Position numbers and translations under genes: made by a program. From JBBTCX01 sp964494205 (GTDB lineage: Bacteria; Planctomycetota; Phycisphaerae; UBA1845), in contig CAZBRD010000020.1 of the NCBI GenBank assembly GCA_964494205.1, positions 1-64,000 of the forward strand: a DNA stretch of 64,000 nucleotides, given 5' to 3'. The notes under the pieces were generated by a model, which worked only from the letters and a program-made list of their open reading frames with translations, searched no databases and was not told the DNA's origin. Positions within the stretch are counted from its first letter, which is position 1, and the number at the start of each line of letters is the position of its first letter. Shown in pieces: positions 1 to 8,569 of this stretch.

Positions 1-93
1 TTCCGCGAACCTCATGATACCGTGGGCGTCAAGGACTTTTTCAACGGGCTGTTAAGGATCAAAATAGCCGTTTTTTACCGTGTGCTCAAGTAA
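1..93 (+). CDS. C-terminal end of an unidentified protein (cut by window edge)
   Basis: Frame 1 stays open from the first base to a TAA at 91-93, giving about 30 residues rich in basic and hydrophobic positions and ending FYRVLK. The other two frames are less protein-like. The end probably belongs to a plus-strand gene that starts before the window. An AT-rich stretch with six T residues near 71-76 lies inside the reading frame, so it is unlikely to be its terminator. The family cannot be named from so little sequence. Confidence 0.45.
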   Translation, partial: FREPHDTVGVKDFFNGLLRIKIAVFYRVLK

Positions 94-215
94 ATTGACT
101 CGGAGCAGCCAACTTAATTTCACAGGTTTGACAAGGCGGGCGTGCATGCATCGGACCACTTCGACATTGGCATCATCACTTGCGATTCCTGTATCCCTAG
201 GTTATACGCGCCGCC

Positions 216-860
216 ATGAACGAGATCGGTCTCCAGAAATCGACGTTCGGGTGCATCTACGGCTTCCGCTTATTCACTTTGCTTTTGGGTCTGCCCTTGT
301 TCGGCTGTGCTTCCGGAACAGATGTCGGCAAGTGTTGGCGCGAGCGAGACGCGCTCAAACAAGATGTGGATCAAATGCAGCGCACGCTGGCCGACCGCGA
401 TTCGCAAATAAACGGTCTGCAACAGCAGATCGACAACCTAAGGCTATTCGGCCCCGATCGTCCCGCTGACGCTTTTGCACCCGTCAAAATCGAAATCACC
501 TCGCTTTCCGGCGGGGCTGATTACGACGGCAAACCGGGAGACGACGGTGTCAACGTTTATCTTCGACTGCTTGATGCGGATGGCGATCAGGTCAAAGCTC
601 CGGGCCAAATCCGTATTCAACTTCTCGACAACACCGACCTGCAAACGCCCCGAATCATCGGTGTCTATCCGTTCACGAAAATGGAAGAAGTTCGACATCT
701 TTGGCATGGCCGGTTCGGAACTTATCACTACGCCATGAAGTGTCCGTTTCCCGCAAATGTGCAACTGCCAAAAACGGGCCAACTGATGGCCACAGCAGAG
801 TTTGCGGATTACCTGACGGGAAAGACGCTAACCGCCGACGCAACGGTCCGCTTCAAGTAG
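216..860 (+). CDS. Putative lipoprotein with coiled-coil segment
   Basis: This 214-residue protein has a basic N-terminus, a hydrophobic segment (about residues 18-30) and a lipobox-like PLFGC that would place the lipidated cysteine at residue 31. Residues about 42-77 are rich in Q, D, E and R with heptad-like spacing, suggesting a short coiled coil (the ADRDSQINGLQQQIDNL region). The remaining ~130 residues look like a beta-rich domain. The ATG at 216 leaves a sensible signal peptide. It is likely exported and anchored to a membrane. No family is recognised and the function is unknown. Confidence 0.75.
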   Translation: MNEIGLQKSTFGCIYGFRLFTLLLGLPLFGCASGTDVGKCWRERDALKQDVDQMQRTLADRDSQINGLQQQIDNLRLFGPDRPADAFAPVKIEITSLSGGADYDGKPGDDGVNVYLRLLDADGDQVKAPGQIRIQLLDNTDLQTPRIIGVYPFTKMEEVRHLWHGRFGTYHYAMKCPFPANVQLPKTGQLMATAEFADYLTGKTLTADATVRFK

Positions 861-885
861 CTGCGTTTGACGGCCAAATATCATG

Positions 886-914
886 TTGCTCTAAAGGCTT
901 TATTGGTATATACT
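886..914 (+). promoter_or_regulatory. Candidate sigma70-type promoter for clpS
   Basis: TTGCTC at 886-891 and TATACT at 909-914 are separated by 17 bases. The -10 box is near consensus and the -35 box is fair. The clpS start codon lies about 78 bases downstream. The call rests on sequence match alone. Confidence 0.45.
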
Positions 915-991
915 TAAACCGTCGATAGTTTCAACGTGATCCCATTCTTCGCGTTTCGCGCGAGTGTTTTCGGACGCTGCAGGAGGATGTC

Positions 992-1339
992 ATGGCTGAC
1001 GATAATTTTCAGGGGCAAACAATGGACGGCGATTCGATGACGGCTGTTGCAGTGAAGGAAGCTCCGGCGAAAAAACCGGTGCCGACCAAGCGCGATCCCA
1101 AACCACTGCCGCCGTTCCGCGTACTCATCCACAACGACGACGTGAACAGCTTTGAACACGTCATCATGACGATCCTCAACCTCACAACCCTCACGCCGGA
1201 AGAGGCCTTTGAGCGCACGCTCGAAGCCCACGAGTCTGGGCTAGCATTGCTGCTGGTGACCCACAAAGAACGCGCAGAGCTATACCACGAGCAATTCATG
1301 TCGTCCAAGATCACGACGACGATTGAACCAGCTGAGTAA
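992..1339 (+). CDS. clpS: ClpS-like adaptor of the Clp protease
   Basis: This 115-residue protein has a variable lysine/proline-rich N-terminal tail (1-40) and then the ClpS core. Visible core features are the HNDD motif (N48, D49, D50) of the N-degron pocket and H80 in an AHESG stretch matching the conserved helix histidine. In known systems ClpS delivers proteins with destabilising N-terminal residues to ClpAP or ClpCP. The Thr/Met pair that normally follows the NDD motif is replaced here by Asn52 and Phe54, so specificity may differ. AGGAGG at 981-986 sits 5 bases before the ATG. The gene stands alone and is convergent with trpC. Confidence 0.88.
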   Translation: MADDNFQGQTMDGDSMTAVAVKEAPAKKPVPTKRDPKPLPPFRVLIHNDDVNSFEHVIMTILNLTTLTPEEAFERTLEAHESGLALLLVTHKERAELYHEQFMSSKITTTIEPAE

Positions 1340-1375
1340 GTTACAAGTAACGAATTACAAATTGCGTTAGGGTGG

Positions 1376-1401
1376 CACGGTCAAGCGATAGCTTGGCCGT
1401 G
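1376..1401. terminator. Hairpin between convergent clpS and trpC
   Basis: CACGGTCAAGC (1376-1386) and GCTTGGCCGTG (1391-1401) form an 11-bp stem with one G-T pair around a GATA loop. It lies exactly between two convergent genes and could end transcription from both sides, although no clear T tract follows on either strand. An AT-rich, GAATTAC-like stretch (1339-1366) precedes it. Confidence 0.5.
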
Positions 1402-1402
1402 G

Positions 1403-2209
1403 TTAGATTCCACAAAGTTCCCGCAGCTTTTCTCCAACATCTTTTGCTCGTAACAACGATTCTCCGACCAGCACCGCGCAAGCACCAGCCCGCTCCGCCG
1501 ATTGAACATCTTGTCGACTCTTGATTCCGCTTTCCGCGATCCACGCCGCCTGACCTTCTCCGATCATCGCCGACAAAGTGAGCGCGTTATTCGTCGAAGT
1601 CTTTTGTTCCGCAAGGTCGCGATTGTTGATTCCGAGAAAATAGTTCGTCCCCTTTGGTGCCCCCAGCGCGCCCAAGGTTGCGAGCAGGTTTTCACTGGAA
1701 TGCACTTCGACGATCACGCCCATTCCAAGCTTCCGCGCGATGGGTAACCACTCCTTCGTTCGCTCGACTTCAATCGCCTCGACAATCAGCAACACCGCAT
1801 CCGCGCCGGCTGCTCTCGCTTCGTAAAGCTGGTACTCATCTACGATGAAGTCTTTCCGAAGTACCGGTATTGCCGCATTCCTTTTCACCAATTCGATGTG
1901 CTCCAGCGCCCCCTGAAAGTACGTACGATCCGTAAGCACGCTGATCGCAGCCGCGCCATTCTCTGCATACGCTCGCGCGATCGCCGCCGGGTCGAAATTC
2001 TCGACGATAACGCCTGCCGACGGTGAGGCCTTCTTGATCTCGGCGATAACTCGTATCGGCTCTCCGGTCTTTCGCATAAGAGCGGACACGAAATCGCGCG
2101 GTGGGGGGGCTAACTCCGCGAGCCGCTTCACCTCGTCCAATGACCGCATCCGCCACGCAGCCTCAACCTCTTCTCTCTTGGTGTTGAGTATGCGGTCCAA
2201 TATAGTCAT
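1403..2209 (-). CDS. trpC: Indole-3-glycerol phosphate synthase
   Basis: At 268 residues this is the normal length for TrpC, the (beta/alpha)8 enzyme that closes the indole ring in tryptophan synthesis. Family motifs are in order: an N-terminal ILDRIL..KREEV segment, IAEIKKASPSAG with the catalytic lysine, ISVLTDRTYFQG, PVLRKDFI with the second active-site lysine, GINNRDL, AESGI, and a final VLVGESL phosphate-binding segment. The gene is monofunctional and no other trp genes are nearby, so the pathway is scattered. Its ATG is only 5 bases from the divergent start of the next gene. Confidence 0.96.
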   Translation of the reverse strand: MTILDRILNTKREEVEAAWRMRSLDEVKRLAELAPPPRDFVSALMRKTGEPIRVIAEIKKASPSAGVIVENFDPAAIARAYAENGAAAISVLTDRTYFQGALEHIELVKRNAAIPVLRKDFIVDEYQLYEARAAGADAVLLIVEAIEVERTKEWLPIARKLGMGVIVEVHSSENLLATLGALGAPKGTNYFLGINNRDLAEQKTSTNNALTLSAMIGEGQAAWIAESGIKSRQDVQSAERAGACAVLVGESLLRAKDVGEKLRELCGI

Positions 2210-2214
2210 CGCCG

Positions 2215-3126
2215 ATGCTCCACGTTGAAACTCTCGTCACCAATCTATCGGCCGGCCTCGCCGCGCTCGTTGCTAATTCAGTGCCGGCTCACCCTTGGAC
2301 GCGTTACGTCGACTGGACAATCCGCATTTCCGCCATCGCCGGCGCCATCATCATCCTCGTGGTTGTCATAGCCCGCGCCTGGCGGGGCCAAAAACTCGCG
2401 TTCGTCGAGCGCCCCAACCAGTTCCGCGCGGAAACCATTATCGCCACGTTGGCCGCGTACCTGCTAGCCTCGTTGATCCTATTCCAACTGCTTCGCCTGT
2501 TGCCGATTCCCTGGCCGGAGGAGCGCTTGCAACTCGTTGCAGCCGCGCTGGGGCAATGCGCCGGCATCATCACCTGTTGCCTGTTTGCCTCAATTCAATT
2601 CGGCGGCGGCGTGAAACAATTCATTTGGGGCCGCCCTACGCTACGTTGGTCCAGACTTGTCCCGATTGTCCTTATCACATCAATCCTCGCCATCGGCATC
2701 TGCGAAGGCATCGTTGTTATGACGATCGAGATCATCAAGTATTTCGCTCCTGGCCACGTCTTTCGACCACATCAGACCATCCAGGCCCTTCGCGCTGTCG
2801 ATCAACCTTCTTGGGTCATCGTACTGCTCTGGCTAAGCTCAGTGGTCTTCGCACCGCTGCTCGAAGAGCCGTTCTTCCGTGGCCTCACGCAAACTTTCGT
2901 CGCCACCGCCACCCGCCGATCATGGTTTGCGATCACATTCACCTCCGTATTCTTCGCTCTAGTTCACTGGACGCAGACCGAAACAGTCCCAGCCATTTTC
3001 CTTCTGGGAGTTTTCCTTGGCTACGTCTACGAGCGAACCGGCGCACTCGCACCCGTCATCTTGATTCACATGCTGTTCAATCTCCGGACCATGATCTGGG
3101 TTTCCCTCGGCGTCAGCGATAACTGA
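2215..3126 (+). CDS. CPBP-family intramembrane metalloprotease (CAAX protease-like)
   Basis: This 303-residue polytopic membrane protein has hydrophobic segments at about 35-53, 76-95, 104-126, 147-170, 200-216, 237-252, 259-272 and 279-294. The Abi/CPBP motifs are intact: EE at 217-218 with R222 (EEPFFRG), F247 and H251 (FALVH), and H285 with N289 (HMLFN). In the family these bind a metal and cleave or process membrane-associated substrates; the substrate here is unknown. The ATG at 2215 nearly touches trpC. A GTG at 2281 is an alternative start that would leave more room for a promoter. Confidence 0.88.
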   Translation: MLHVETLVTNLSAGLAALVANSVPAHPWTRYVDWTIRISAIAGAIIILVVVIARAWRGQKLAFVERPNQFRAETIIATLAAYLLASLILFQLLRLLPIPWPEERLQLVAAALGQCAGIITCCLFASIQFGGGVKQFIWGRPTLRWSRLVPIVLITSILAIGICEGIVVMTIEIIKYFAPGHVFRPHQTIQALRAVDQPSWVIVLLWLSSVVFAPLLEEPFFRGLTQTFVATATRRSWFAITFTSVFFALVHWTQTETVPAIFLLGVFLGYVYERTGALAPVILIHMLFNLRTMIWVSLGVSDN

Positions 3127-3256
3127 GGTTGACGTTTCATCGCCCGACACTACGCTTACCCACGTCCGGGCCGCGGCTTTTCCGCCGTGCGCACCCCGGA
3201 AAACGACTGGTTTAGTTCGAGATTCAAACACATAGAGTCGATCAGAGAGAAAGAAC

Positions 3257-5305
3257 ATGGCGAAGAGTCTTTTCGGTGTCCTGCTGGTGGGCGGGCTTTT
3301 TTTGACGGGATGTTCCAACATGTCGAATTCAATCTCCACGAGCACCGCCAAGGCGCAATGGGAAACAGAAGCGACCCCACTCAATCGCTCTGCGGCTGAA
3401 CTCGACAATGACACCGTTCGTCATCTCGCCTGGGCGAAATCCCTCCGTGCCCGAATCGGCGACGTCACCGAAAAGCGCACCATCGAGAACACGCTCGTTC
3501 CCTTCAACGAACTGATGATGCACCTCGAAGCATCAGCCAGCGAGTGCAATCTCTTCTCGCGCGTGCACCCGGATAAGGCGGTTCGCGAAATCGCGGAAAA
3601 GAACGAACAGGAAGTCTCCCGATACATGACGGAGCTTAGCCTCGACCGAGATCTGTACGAGGCAGTTCGCACCATGGACGCCGCCGGCGCCGACGCTCCG
3701 ACTCGCTTCCTGCTCGAGAAGACTCTCCGCAACTTCCGCCGCGCGGGTGTGGATAAGCCAGATGACGTGCGTGCCAAGATCAAGCAGCTCAACGACGAAA
3801 TCGTCAAGCTCGGTCAGGACTTCGCGAAGAACACGGTGGAAGACGAACGCAGCATCAACCTCGCTTCCAAGTCCGACCTCGACGGACTCCCCGCCGATTG
3901 GATTGAAAAGCATCAGCCCGGCACGGATGGCAAGATCAAGATCAGCACGCAGTACCCCGATTACATCCCCTTCATGACCTACGCGAAAAACGGCGACGCA
4001 CGCAAGAGTCTGTATGCCGAGTTCAAGAATCGCGGTTACCCGAAGAATGTCGATGTCCTTCAGGGTCTCTTAACGAAGCGCTATGAACTCGCGCAACTGC
4101 TCGGCTATGAGAACTGGGCTGCCTATATCACCGAAGACAAGATGATCGGTTCCGCTACCAACGCGCAGGAATTCATCGATCGCATTTCAAAATCCAGCGA
4201 GCCTGCGGTTGCTCGCGATTTCGAATCCCTCCTAGCTCGCAAGCGCAAAGATGATCCGAATGCCAAGACCGTCGGCGACTGGGAAAAGAGCTACTACGAA
4301 GAGATCGTCAAATCTGAACAATACGCATTCGACTCACAAGCCGTCCGCCAATATTTCAACTTCAACGACGTCCAGAACGGCTTGTTCACAGTTACGCAAA
4401 AGCTCTTCGGCGTTCGATACAAGCAGGTCGATGGACTCGCCCTCTGGCATCCCGACGTCACTGCGTGGGATGTCTATGAAGGCAACACGAAAATCGGTCG
4501 CTTTTACCTCGACCTCCACCCGCGTGATAACAAGTACGGGCACGCCGCTTGCTTCGGTTATCGCGAAGGCATTCGCGGCATCCGCCTGCCGCAGCAAGTG
4601 CTCGTCTGCAATTTCCCAAACCCCAAGGACAGCAAGGACGGCCTAGCTCTCATGGAGCATGACGACGTCGTGACGTTCTTCCACGAGTTTGGCCACCTGC
4701 TGCACGCGATCTTCGCCGGCCGTCAACAGTGGATGGGCATCAGTGGTATCTCAACCGAATGGGACTTCGTCGAAGCGCCGTCGCAAATGCTCGAAGAGTG
4801 GTGCTTCGATCTCGAAACGCTTCGTTTGTTCGCGCGACATCACTCAACCGGCGAACAAATCCCCGCCGAGCTAGTTAACAACCTTCGCCGGGCTCGCGAC
4901 TTCGGCAAGGGCCTCCAGACCGCTCATCAGATGTTCTACGCGTCGGTCTCGCTCAACTACTACAACCAGAACCCGGCCAACGTCGACACAACGAAGCTGA
5001 TGGTTCAACTGCAGGATAAGTACAGCCCGTTCGAATACGTCGACGGTACGCACTTCCAGTGCAGCTTCGGCCACCTCGACGGCTACTCGGCCATCTATTA
5101 CACGTACATGTGGTCACTGGTGATCTCGAAAGACCTGCTGACGAAGTTCGAAAAAGAAGGCATGCTCAACCCACGCACGGCCATGAAATACCGCCACAGC
5201 GTGCTCGACCCGGGCGGATCGGACAAGGCAGAGAATCTGGTCGCCAAGTTCCTCGGCCGCCCGCATTCGTTCGAAGCGTTTGAAAACTGGTTGAATCGCT
5301 CGTAG
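3257..5305 (+). CDS. M3-family zinc oligopeptidase, predicted lipoprotein
   Basis: The 682-residue length fits thimet oligopeptidase/PepF-like M3 peptidases. The zinc motif HEFGH is at residues 476-480, and E506 in the FVEAPSQ segment is the expected third ligand. The N-terminus MAKSLFGVLLVGGLFLTGC is a clear lipoprotein signal with Cys19 as the lipidation site, so the enzyme is probably exported, unlike many cytoplasmic M3 enzymes. It likely degrades short peptides outside the cytoplasm. Two strong terminators follow the gene. Confidence 0.92.
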   Translation: MAKSLFGVLLVGGLFLTGCSNMSNSISTSTAKAQWETEATPLNRSAAELDNDTVRHLAWAKSLRARIGDVTEKRTIENTLVPFNELMMHLEASASECNLFSRVHPDKAVREIAEKNEQEVSRYMTELSLDRDLYEAVRTMDAAGADAPTRFLLEKTLRNFRRAGVDKPDDVRAKIKQLNDEIVKLGQDFAKNTVEDERSINLASKSDLDGLPADWIEKHQPGTDGKIKISTQYPDYIPFMTYAKNGDARKSLYAEFKNRGYPKNVDVLQGLLTKRYELAQLLGYENWAAYITEDKMIGSATNAQEFIDRISKSSEPAVARDFESLLARKRKDDPNAKTVGDWEKSYYEEIVKSEQYAFDSQAVRQYFNFNDVQNGLFTVTQKLFGVRYKQVDGLALWHPDVTAWDVYEGNTKIGRFYLDLHPRDNKYGHAACFGYREGIRGIRLPQQVLVCNFPNPKDSKDGLALMEHDDVVTFFHEFGHLLHAIFAGRQQWMGISGISTEWDFVEAPSQMLEEWCFDLETLRLFARHHSTGEQIPAELVNNLRRARDFGKGLQTAHQMFYASVSLNYYNQNPANVDTTKLMVQLQDKYSPFEYVDGTHFQCSFGHLDGYSAIYYTYMWSLVISKDLLTKFEKEGMLNPRTAMKYRHSVLDPGGSDKAENLVAKFLGRPHSFEAFENWLNRS

Positions 5306-5317
5306 GTCAAAAAGTAG

Positions 5318-5344
5318 GGTGGGTGCTTTGCACCCACCTTTTTT
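5318..5344 (+). terminator. Rho-independent terminator after the M3 peptidase
   Basis: GGTGGGTGC (5318-5326) pairs with GCACCCACC (5330-5338) around a TTT loop, followed by TTTTTT. The 9-bp GC-rich stem and T run make a textbook terminator. Confidence 0.88.
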
Positions 5345-5371
5345 GATTTTGTATTACGCCGAAAATCTGTG

Positions 5372-5406
5372 CTGTGCCGAGAATTCCTTCTCGGCACAGT
5401 TTTTTT
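5372..5406 (+). terminator. Second, tandem rho-independent terminator
   Basis: CTGTGCCGAGAA (5372-5383) pairs perfectly with TTCTCGGCACAG (5388-5399) around TTCC, followed by seven T residues. It lies 28 bases after the preceding terminator. A degenerate copy of the stem is found at 25433-25458. Confidence 0.9.
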
Positions 5407-5507
5407 CATGACGACATCTTTTACAAAAAACCAATGTAACTCTTCGGAGATTCATGCATCAAACTCCGTTACGAGCAACCGTATTGGATCATCATGAGGG
5501 GATGACG

Positions 5508-5846
5508 ATGGCAGACAACAACACCCTCGAATTCACCGATCAGGACTTCGATCAAGACGTTCTGGACTCCCCCGTTCCCGTGCTCGTTGATTTCTGGGGA
5601 GAAGGATGCTCACCATGCAAAGCGCTAAGCCCGGTCATCGACTCGCTGGCTGACGACTATCAAGGAAGAGCCCGCATCGGAAAACTGAAATTGGACGACA
5701 ACCCCAAATCGTCCGTGAGATTCTCGATAAGCTCGATCCCGACCGTCATTCTATTCAACAATGGTGAGGTCATCGCAAAGTTTTCAGGTCTGCGCGGCAA
5801 GAAAGACTTCGTGGTGGCGATCAACAAGCTGCTCGCTTCGAAATAG
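5508..5846 (+). CDS. Thioredoxin-like protein with CSPC active site
   Basis: From the ATG at 5508 (preceded by GAGGGG at 5496-5501) the product is 112 residues, the same length as the canonical thioredoxin at 32211-32549, and the two clearly align. The active site reads WGEGCSPCK instead of WAEWCGPCK, so the Trp next to the first Cys and the Gly between the cysteines are both changed. The cis-proline segment (SIPTVILF) is intact. It is likely a thiol-disulfide oxidoreductase with altered redox potential or partner choice. An upstream ATG at 5454 is less likely. Confidence 0.87.
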   Translation: MADNNTLEFTDQDFDQDVLDSPVPVLVDFWGEGCSPCKALSPVIDSLADDYQGRARIGKLKLDDNPKSSVRFSISSIPTVILFNNGEVIAKFSGLRGKKDFVVAINKLLASK

Positions 5847-5885
5847 GACTAGGTGTCGCAAGGAATTCAATTGCCAGCAAAACCA

Positions 5886-7277
5886 TCACCCCGGCTTCGT
5901 CATCGACATCGGATCAAGCGCCTTGTTCAATTCTGCATCGCTGAGGACTTTCTGCGCACGGGCAATTTCACGGACCGTTTTGCCGGTAGCGTACGCTTCC
6001 TTGGCAATCGCAGCCGCTTTGTCATAACCGACAAGCGGTGCGAGGCTGGTGCACATGGCGAGCGACCCTTCGATAAGCTCGGCGCAGCGTTCCTTGTTAG
6101 CCTCAATTCCCGCCGCACAGCGATCGTTGAATACCGACACGGCGCTGCCCAGAATGCGGATCGACTCCAGCAAGTTGTGCGCCATCACCGGCATCATGAC
6201 GTTCAGTTCGTAGTGCCCATCGCGACACGCAATCGCGACAGCCGTGTCGTTGCCCATGACCTGCGCGCACACCTGAATCAGCATTTCGCACATCACCGGG
6301 TTCACCTTGCCAGGCATGATGCTGCTGCCGGGTTGCGTCGCAGGAAGGATGATCTCCCCAATTCCACATCGCGGACCGCTGGCCAACATGCGGAGATCAT
6401 TCGCAACCTTGGTCAGCGCAACCGCGATCGTACGCAACTGACCGCTCGCCTCCGCCACCGCATCCTTCGACCCCTGTGCCTCGAAGTGATCCTCCGCTTC
6501 GACGAATTCGATGCCGGTTGATTGGCTGAGAATCGCACTCACACGCTTGCCGAATTCAGGGTGCGTGTTGATGCCGCTACCGACAGCCGTGCCGCCAATA
6601 GGCAGTTCACGAAGCGACTTGATCGCTTTCACCGCGCGCATCGCACTCAACTCAGCCTGCCGCGCATACCCGAAAAATTCCTGCCCCAGTCGCACCGGCG
6701 TGGCATCCTGCAAGTGCGTCCGGCCAATCTTCACGATGCCGTCGAACGCCTTCGCCTTGGCCGTCAGCGTCTTGTGCAACTTTTCGAGCGCGGGCACGAG
6801 ATCATGCTTGATCGCCTCCGCAGCCGAAACATGTATCGCCGTCGGAATTACGTCGTTCGACGATTGCCCCATGTTCACGTGATCATTGGGATGTACGAGC
6901 TCCTTCGAGCCGATTCTCCCGCCGCCCAATTCGATCGCGCGATTGCAAATGACTTCGTTGGCATTCGTGTTCGTACTCGTGCCTGAACCCGTCTGAAAAA
7001 TGTCGAGCACGAAATGCTCATCGAGCTTCCCGTCAATGACTTCTTGTGCGGCCTGCGTAATCAGTTTGAATCGATTCGCGTCCAGTTTTCCGAGATCGTG
7101 ATTCACCTTCGCGCCCGCAAGCTTGATCAAACCGAGCGCGCGAACATACCGCCGGCTGAACCGATACCCGCTGATCGGGAAGTTCTCGACCGCCCTCTGT
7201 GTCGATGCCCCCCAATACGCGTTGGCTGGTACGGTCATTTCGCCCATGGTGTCCTTTTCGATGCGTGTTTGCGTCAC
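5886..7277 (-). CDS. fumC: Class II fumarate hydratase
   Basis: The 463-residue product matches FumC, which interconverts fumarate and malate in the TCA cycle. Family signatures include TGSGTSTNTNANEV near residue 95, the THLQDATP active-site segment, and the GSSIMPGKVNPV signature with the mobile-loop serine and lysine. The start MTQTRIEKDTMGEM is typical of FumC. It appears to be transcribed alone. The related aspartase and argininosuccinate lyase are less likely, given the TNTNANEV and fumarase-type signature. Confidence 0.96.
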   Translation of the reverse strand: MTQTRIEKDTMGEMTVPANAYWGASTQRAVENFPISGYRFSRRYVRALGLIKLAGAKVNHDLGKLDANRFKLITQAAQEVIDGKLDEHFVLDIFQTGSGTSTNTNANEVICNRAIELGGGRIGSKELVHPNDHVNMGQSSNDVIPTAIHVSAAEAIKHDLVPALEKLHKTLTAKAKAFDGIVKIGRTHLQDATPVRLGQEFFGYARQAELSAMRAVKAIKSLRELPIGGTAVGSGINTHPEFGKRVSAILSQSTGIEFVEAEDHFEAQGSKDAVAEASGQLRTIAVALTKVANDLRMLASGPRCGIGEIILPATQPGSSIMPGKVNPVMCEMLIQVCAQVMGNDTAVAIACRDGHYELNVMMPVMAHNLLESIRILGSAVSVFNDRCAAGIEANKERCAELIEGSLAMCTSLAPLVGYDKAAAIAKEAYATGKTVREIARAQKVLSDAELNKALDPMSMTKPG

Positions 7278-7491
7278 GATGGCTCTCCTGTAGCGGGCTT
7301 TCTAAACCCGAATTGTCTTATTCGATTCGATCTTAATCCCGTTAGGTCACATTTCTTTGCCATCTTTTATCATATCGACGGATGGACTCAATCTCGCTTG
7401 GCAGCGTAATGGTGCGAAGTACAATGTCGCCGAGCGTCATAAGCCGCCGGAACGCGGACACAGGTGGTTTTGGCTGCTCGGGAGAAAAGAC

Positions 7492-7629
7492 ATGCTTGCT
7501 GTTATTGGTCTTGATATTGATGGATTTATTCAATCGACGGCGTTCATCGCACAGATTGCAGCGGTGGTTTCTGCAATCATTTCCAGTTTAGTAGCCGGAT
7601 TGTTTTTGCCGATTTTCGGCCAGGCGTAG
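7492..7629 (+). CDS. Possible 45-residue membrane miniprotein
   Basis: An ATG at 7492 preceded by GGGAG opens a 45-residue frame with one long hydrophobic stretch (about residues 18-42, AFIAQIAAVV then AIISSLVAGLFLPIF). A hairpin follows 18 bases after the stop. The frame extends upstream to 7357, but the RBS-like sequence and composition favour the shorter form. No homology is recognised; it could be a single-pass membrane protein or a chance reading frame. Confidence 0.42.
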   Translation: MLAVIGLDIDGFIQSTAFIAQIAAVVSAIISSLVAGLFLPIFGQA

Positions 7630-7647
7630 TCGGCAGGAGAAGCAGAG

Positions 7648-7667
7648 CCCCTTGCGCGAGCAAGGGG
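7648..7667 (+). terminator. Perfect hairpin after the miniprotein
   Basis: CCCCTTGC (7648-7655) and GCAAGGGG (7660-7667) form an 8-bp perfect stem with a GCGA tetraloop. Only a weak T-rich stretch follows. It could terminate the short gene or insulate the crotonase gene downstream. Confidence 0.5.
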
Positions 7668-7718
7668 AACTTTGTCCGTTTATTTCGCGAATCGCGTTTT
7701 TTTCCTCGTGATAAAAAC

Positions 7719-8504
7719 ATGGTCGTAATCACTCAAAATGACGGTGGCGTCCGCACAATCACCCTCAACAGGCCCGATGCGCTAAACGCCTGCAACAACG
7801 AACTGCTCGCTGAATTGTCCAAGGCAGTTCGCGATGCGGAAAAAGACCCTTCGGTTCGTTGCGTCGTGTTGACCGGTGCCGGGCGTGGATTTTGCAGCGG
7901 TCAGGATTTGGCCGACGTAGCCGATCGCTACAAAAGCGATGCGCCCATCGAACTCGGCGCGCACCTGCGCGAAAAATATCACGCGACGATCGTCAAACTA
8001 CGAACGATGGAAAAGCCGGTGATTGCAGCCGTGAACGGCGTCGCCGCCGGTGCGGGCTGTAGTTTGGCACTGGTGTGCGATTTGCGTATCGCCGCCGAAT
8101 CCGCCAGCTTCATCGAAGCATTCGTCAACGTCGGACTCGTTCCCGACACCGGCAGCACCTTCATCTTGCCGCGCCTCGTCGGCCTATCGCGCGCGATTGA
8201 GCTGGCCATCACCGGCCGCAAAGTCAAAGCTGACGAAGCTCTCCGCCTCGGCCTTGTGAATCAGGTCGTGCCGGACGCAGACCTCATGAAGACCACGATG
8301 GAACTCGCCCAAAAGCTCGCAGCCATGCCCACCCGCGCGATCGGCCTAACCAAACGCGCCATGAACGCCGCTTGGCGCAACGATCTCGACGCGCAATTGG
8401 AATACGAGGCCCAACTCCAAACCACGGCCGGTCAAACAAGAGACCACCGCGAGGGCGTCACGGCCTTTCTCGAAAAACGAACGCCGAAGTTTGAGGGGCG
8501 TTGA
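7719..8504 (+). CDS. Enoyl-CoA hydratase/isomerase, PaaG-like
   Basis: This 261-residue crotonase-fold protein has the oxyanion-hole segments GRGFCSGQDL (about 55-64) and NGVAAGAGCSLAL (106-118). In the catalytic region the usual Glu is replaced by a PDTGS stretch with D143, as in PaaG-type ring-epoxyacyl-CoA isomerases, which use an Asp there. The substrate could be phenylacetate-derived or another CoA thioester; no other paa genes are nearby, so the pathway is unknown. The C-terminal part includes the usual TRAIGLTKRAMN helix. Confidence 0.88.
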   Translation: MVVITQNDGGVRTITLNRPDALNACNNELLAELSKAVRDAEKDPSVRCVVLTGAGRGFCSGQDLADVADRYKSDAPIELGAHLREKYHATIVKLRTMEKPVIAAVNGVAAGAGCSLALVCDLRIAAESASFIEAFVNVGLVPDTGSTFILPRLVGLSRAIELAITGRKVKADEALRLGLVNQVVPDADLMKTTMELAQKLAAMPTRAIGLTKRAMNAAWRNDLDAQLEYEAQLQTTAGQTRDHREGVTAFLEKRTPKFEGR

Positions 8505-8569
8505 ATGGAAAGCACACTTACTGGGAACCCAAAGCTTCAGACGACAATTTATCGCACAGTAGCTAGATA

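Noticed and set aside
5853..6521. Plus-strand frame of 222 codons opposite fumC
   Set aside because: It is antisense to the C-terminal half of fumC and rich in His/Arg, as expected for a shadow.
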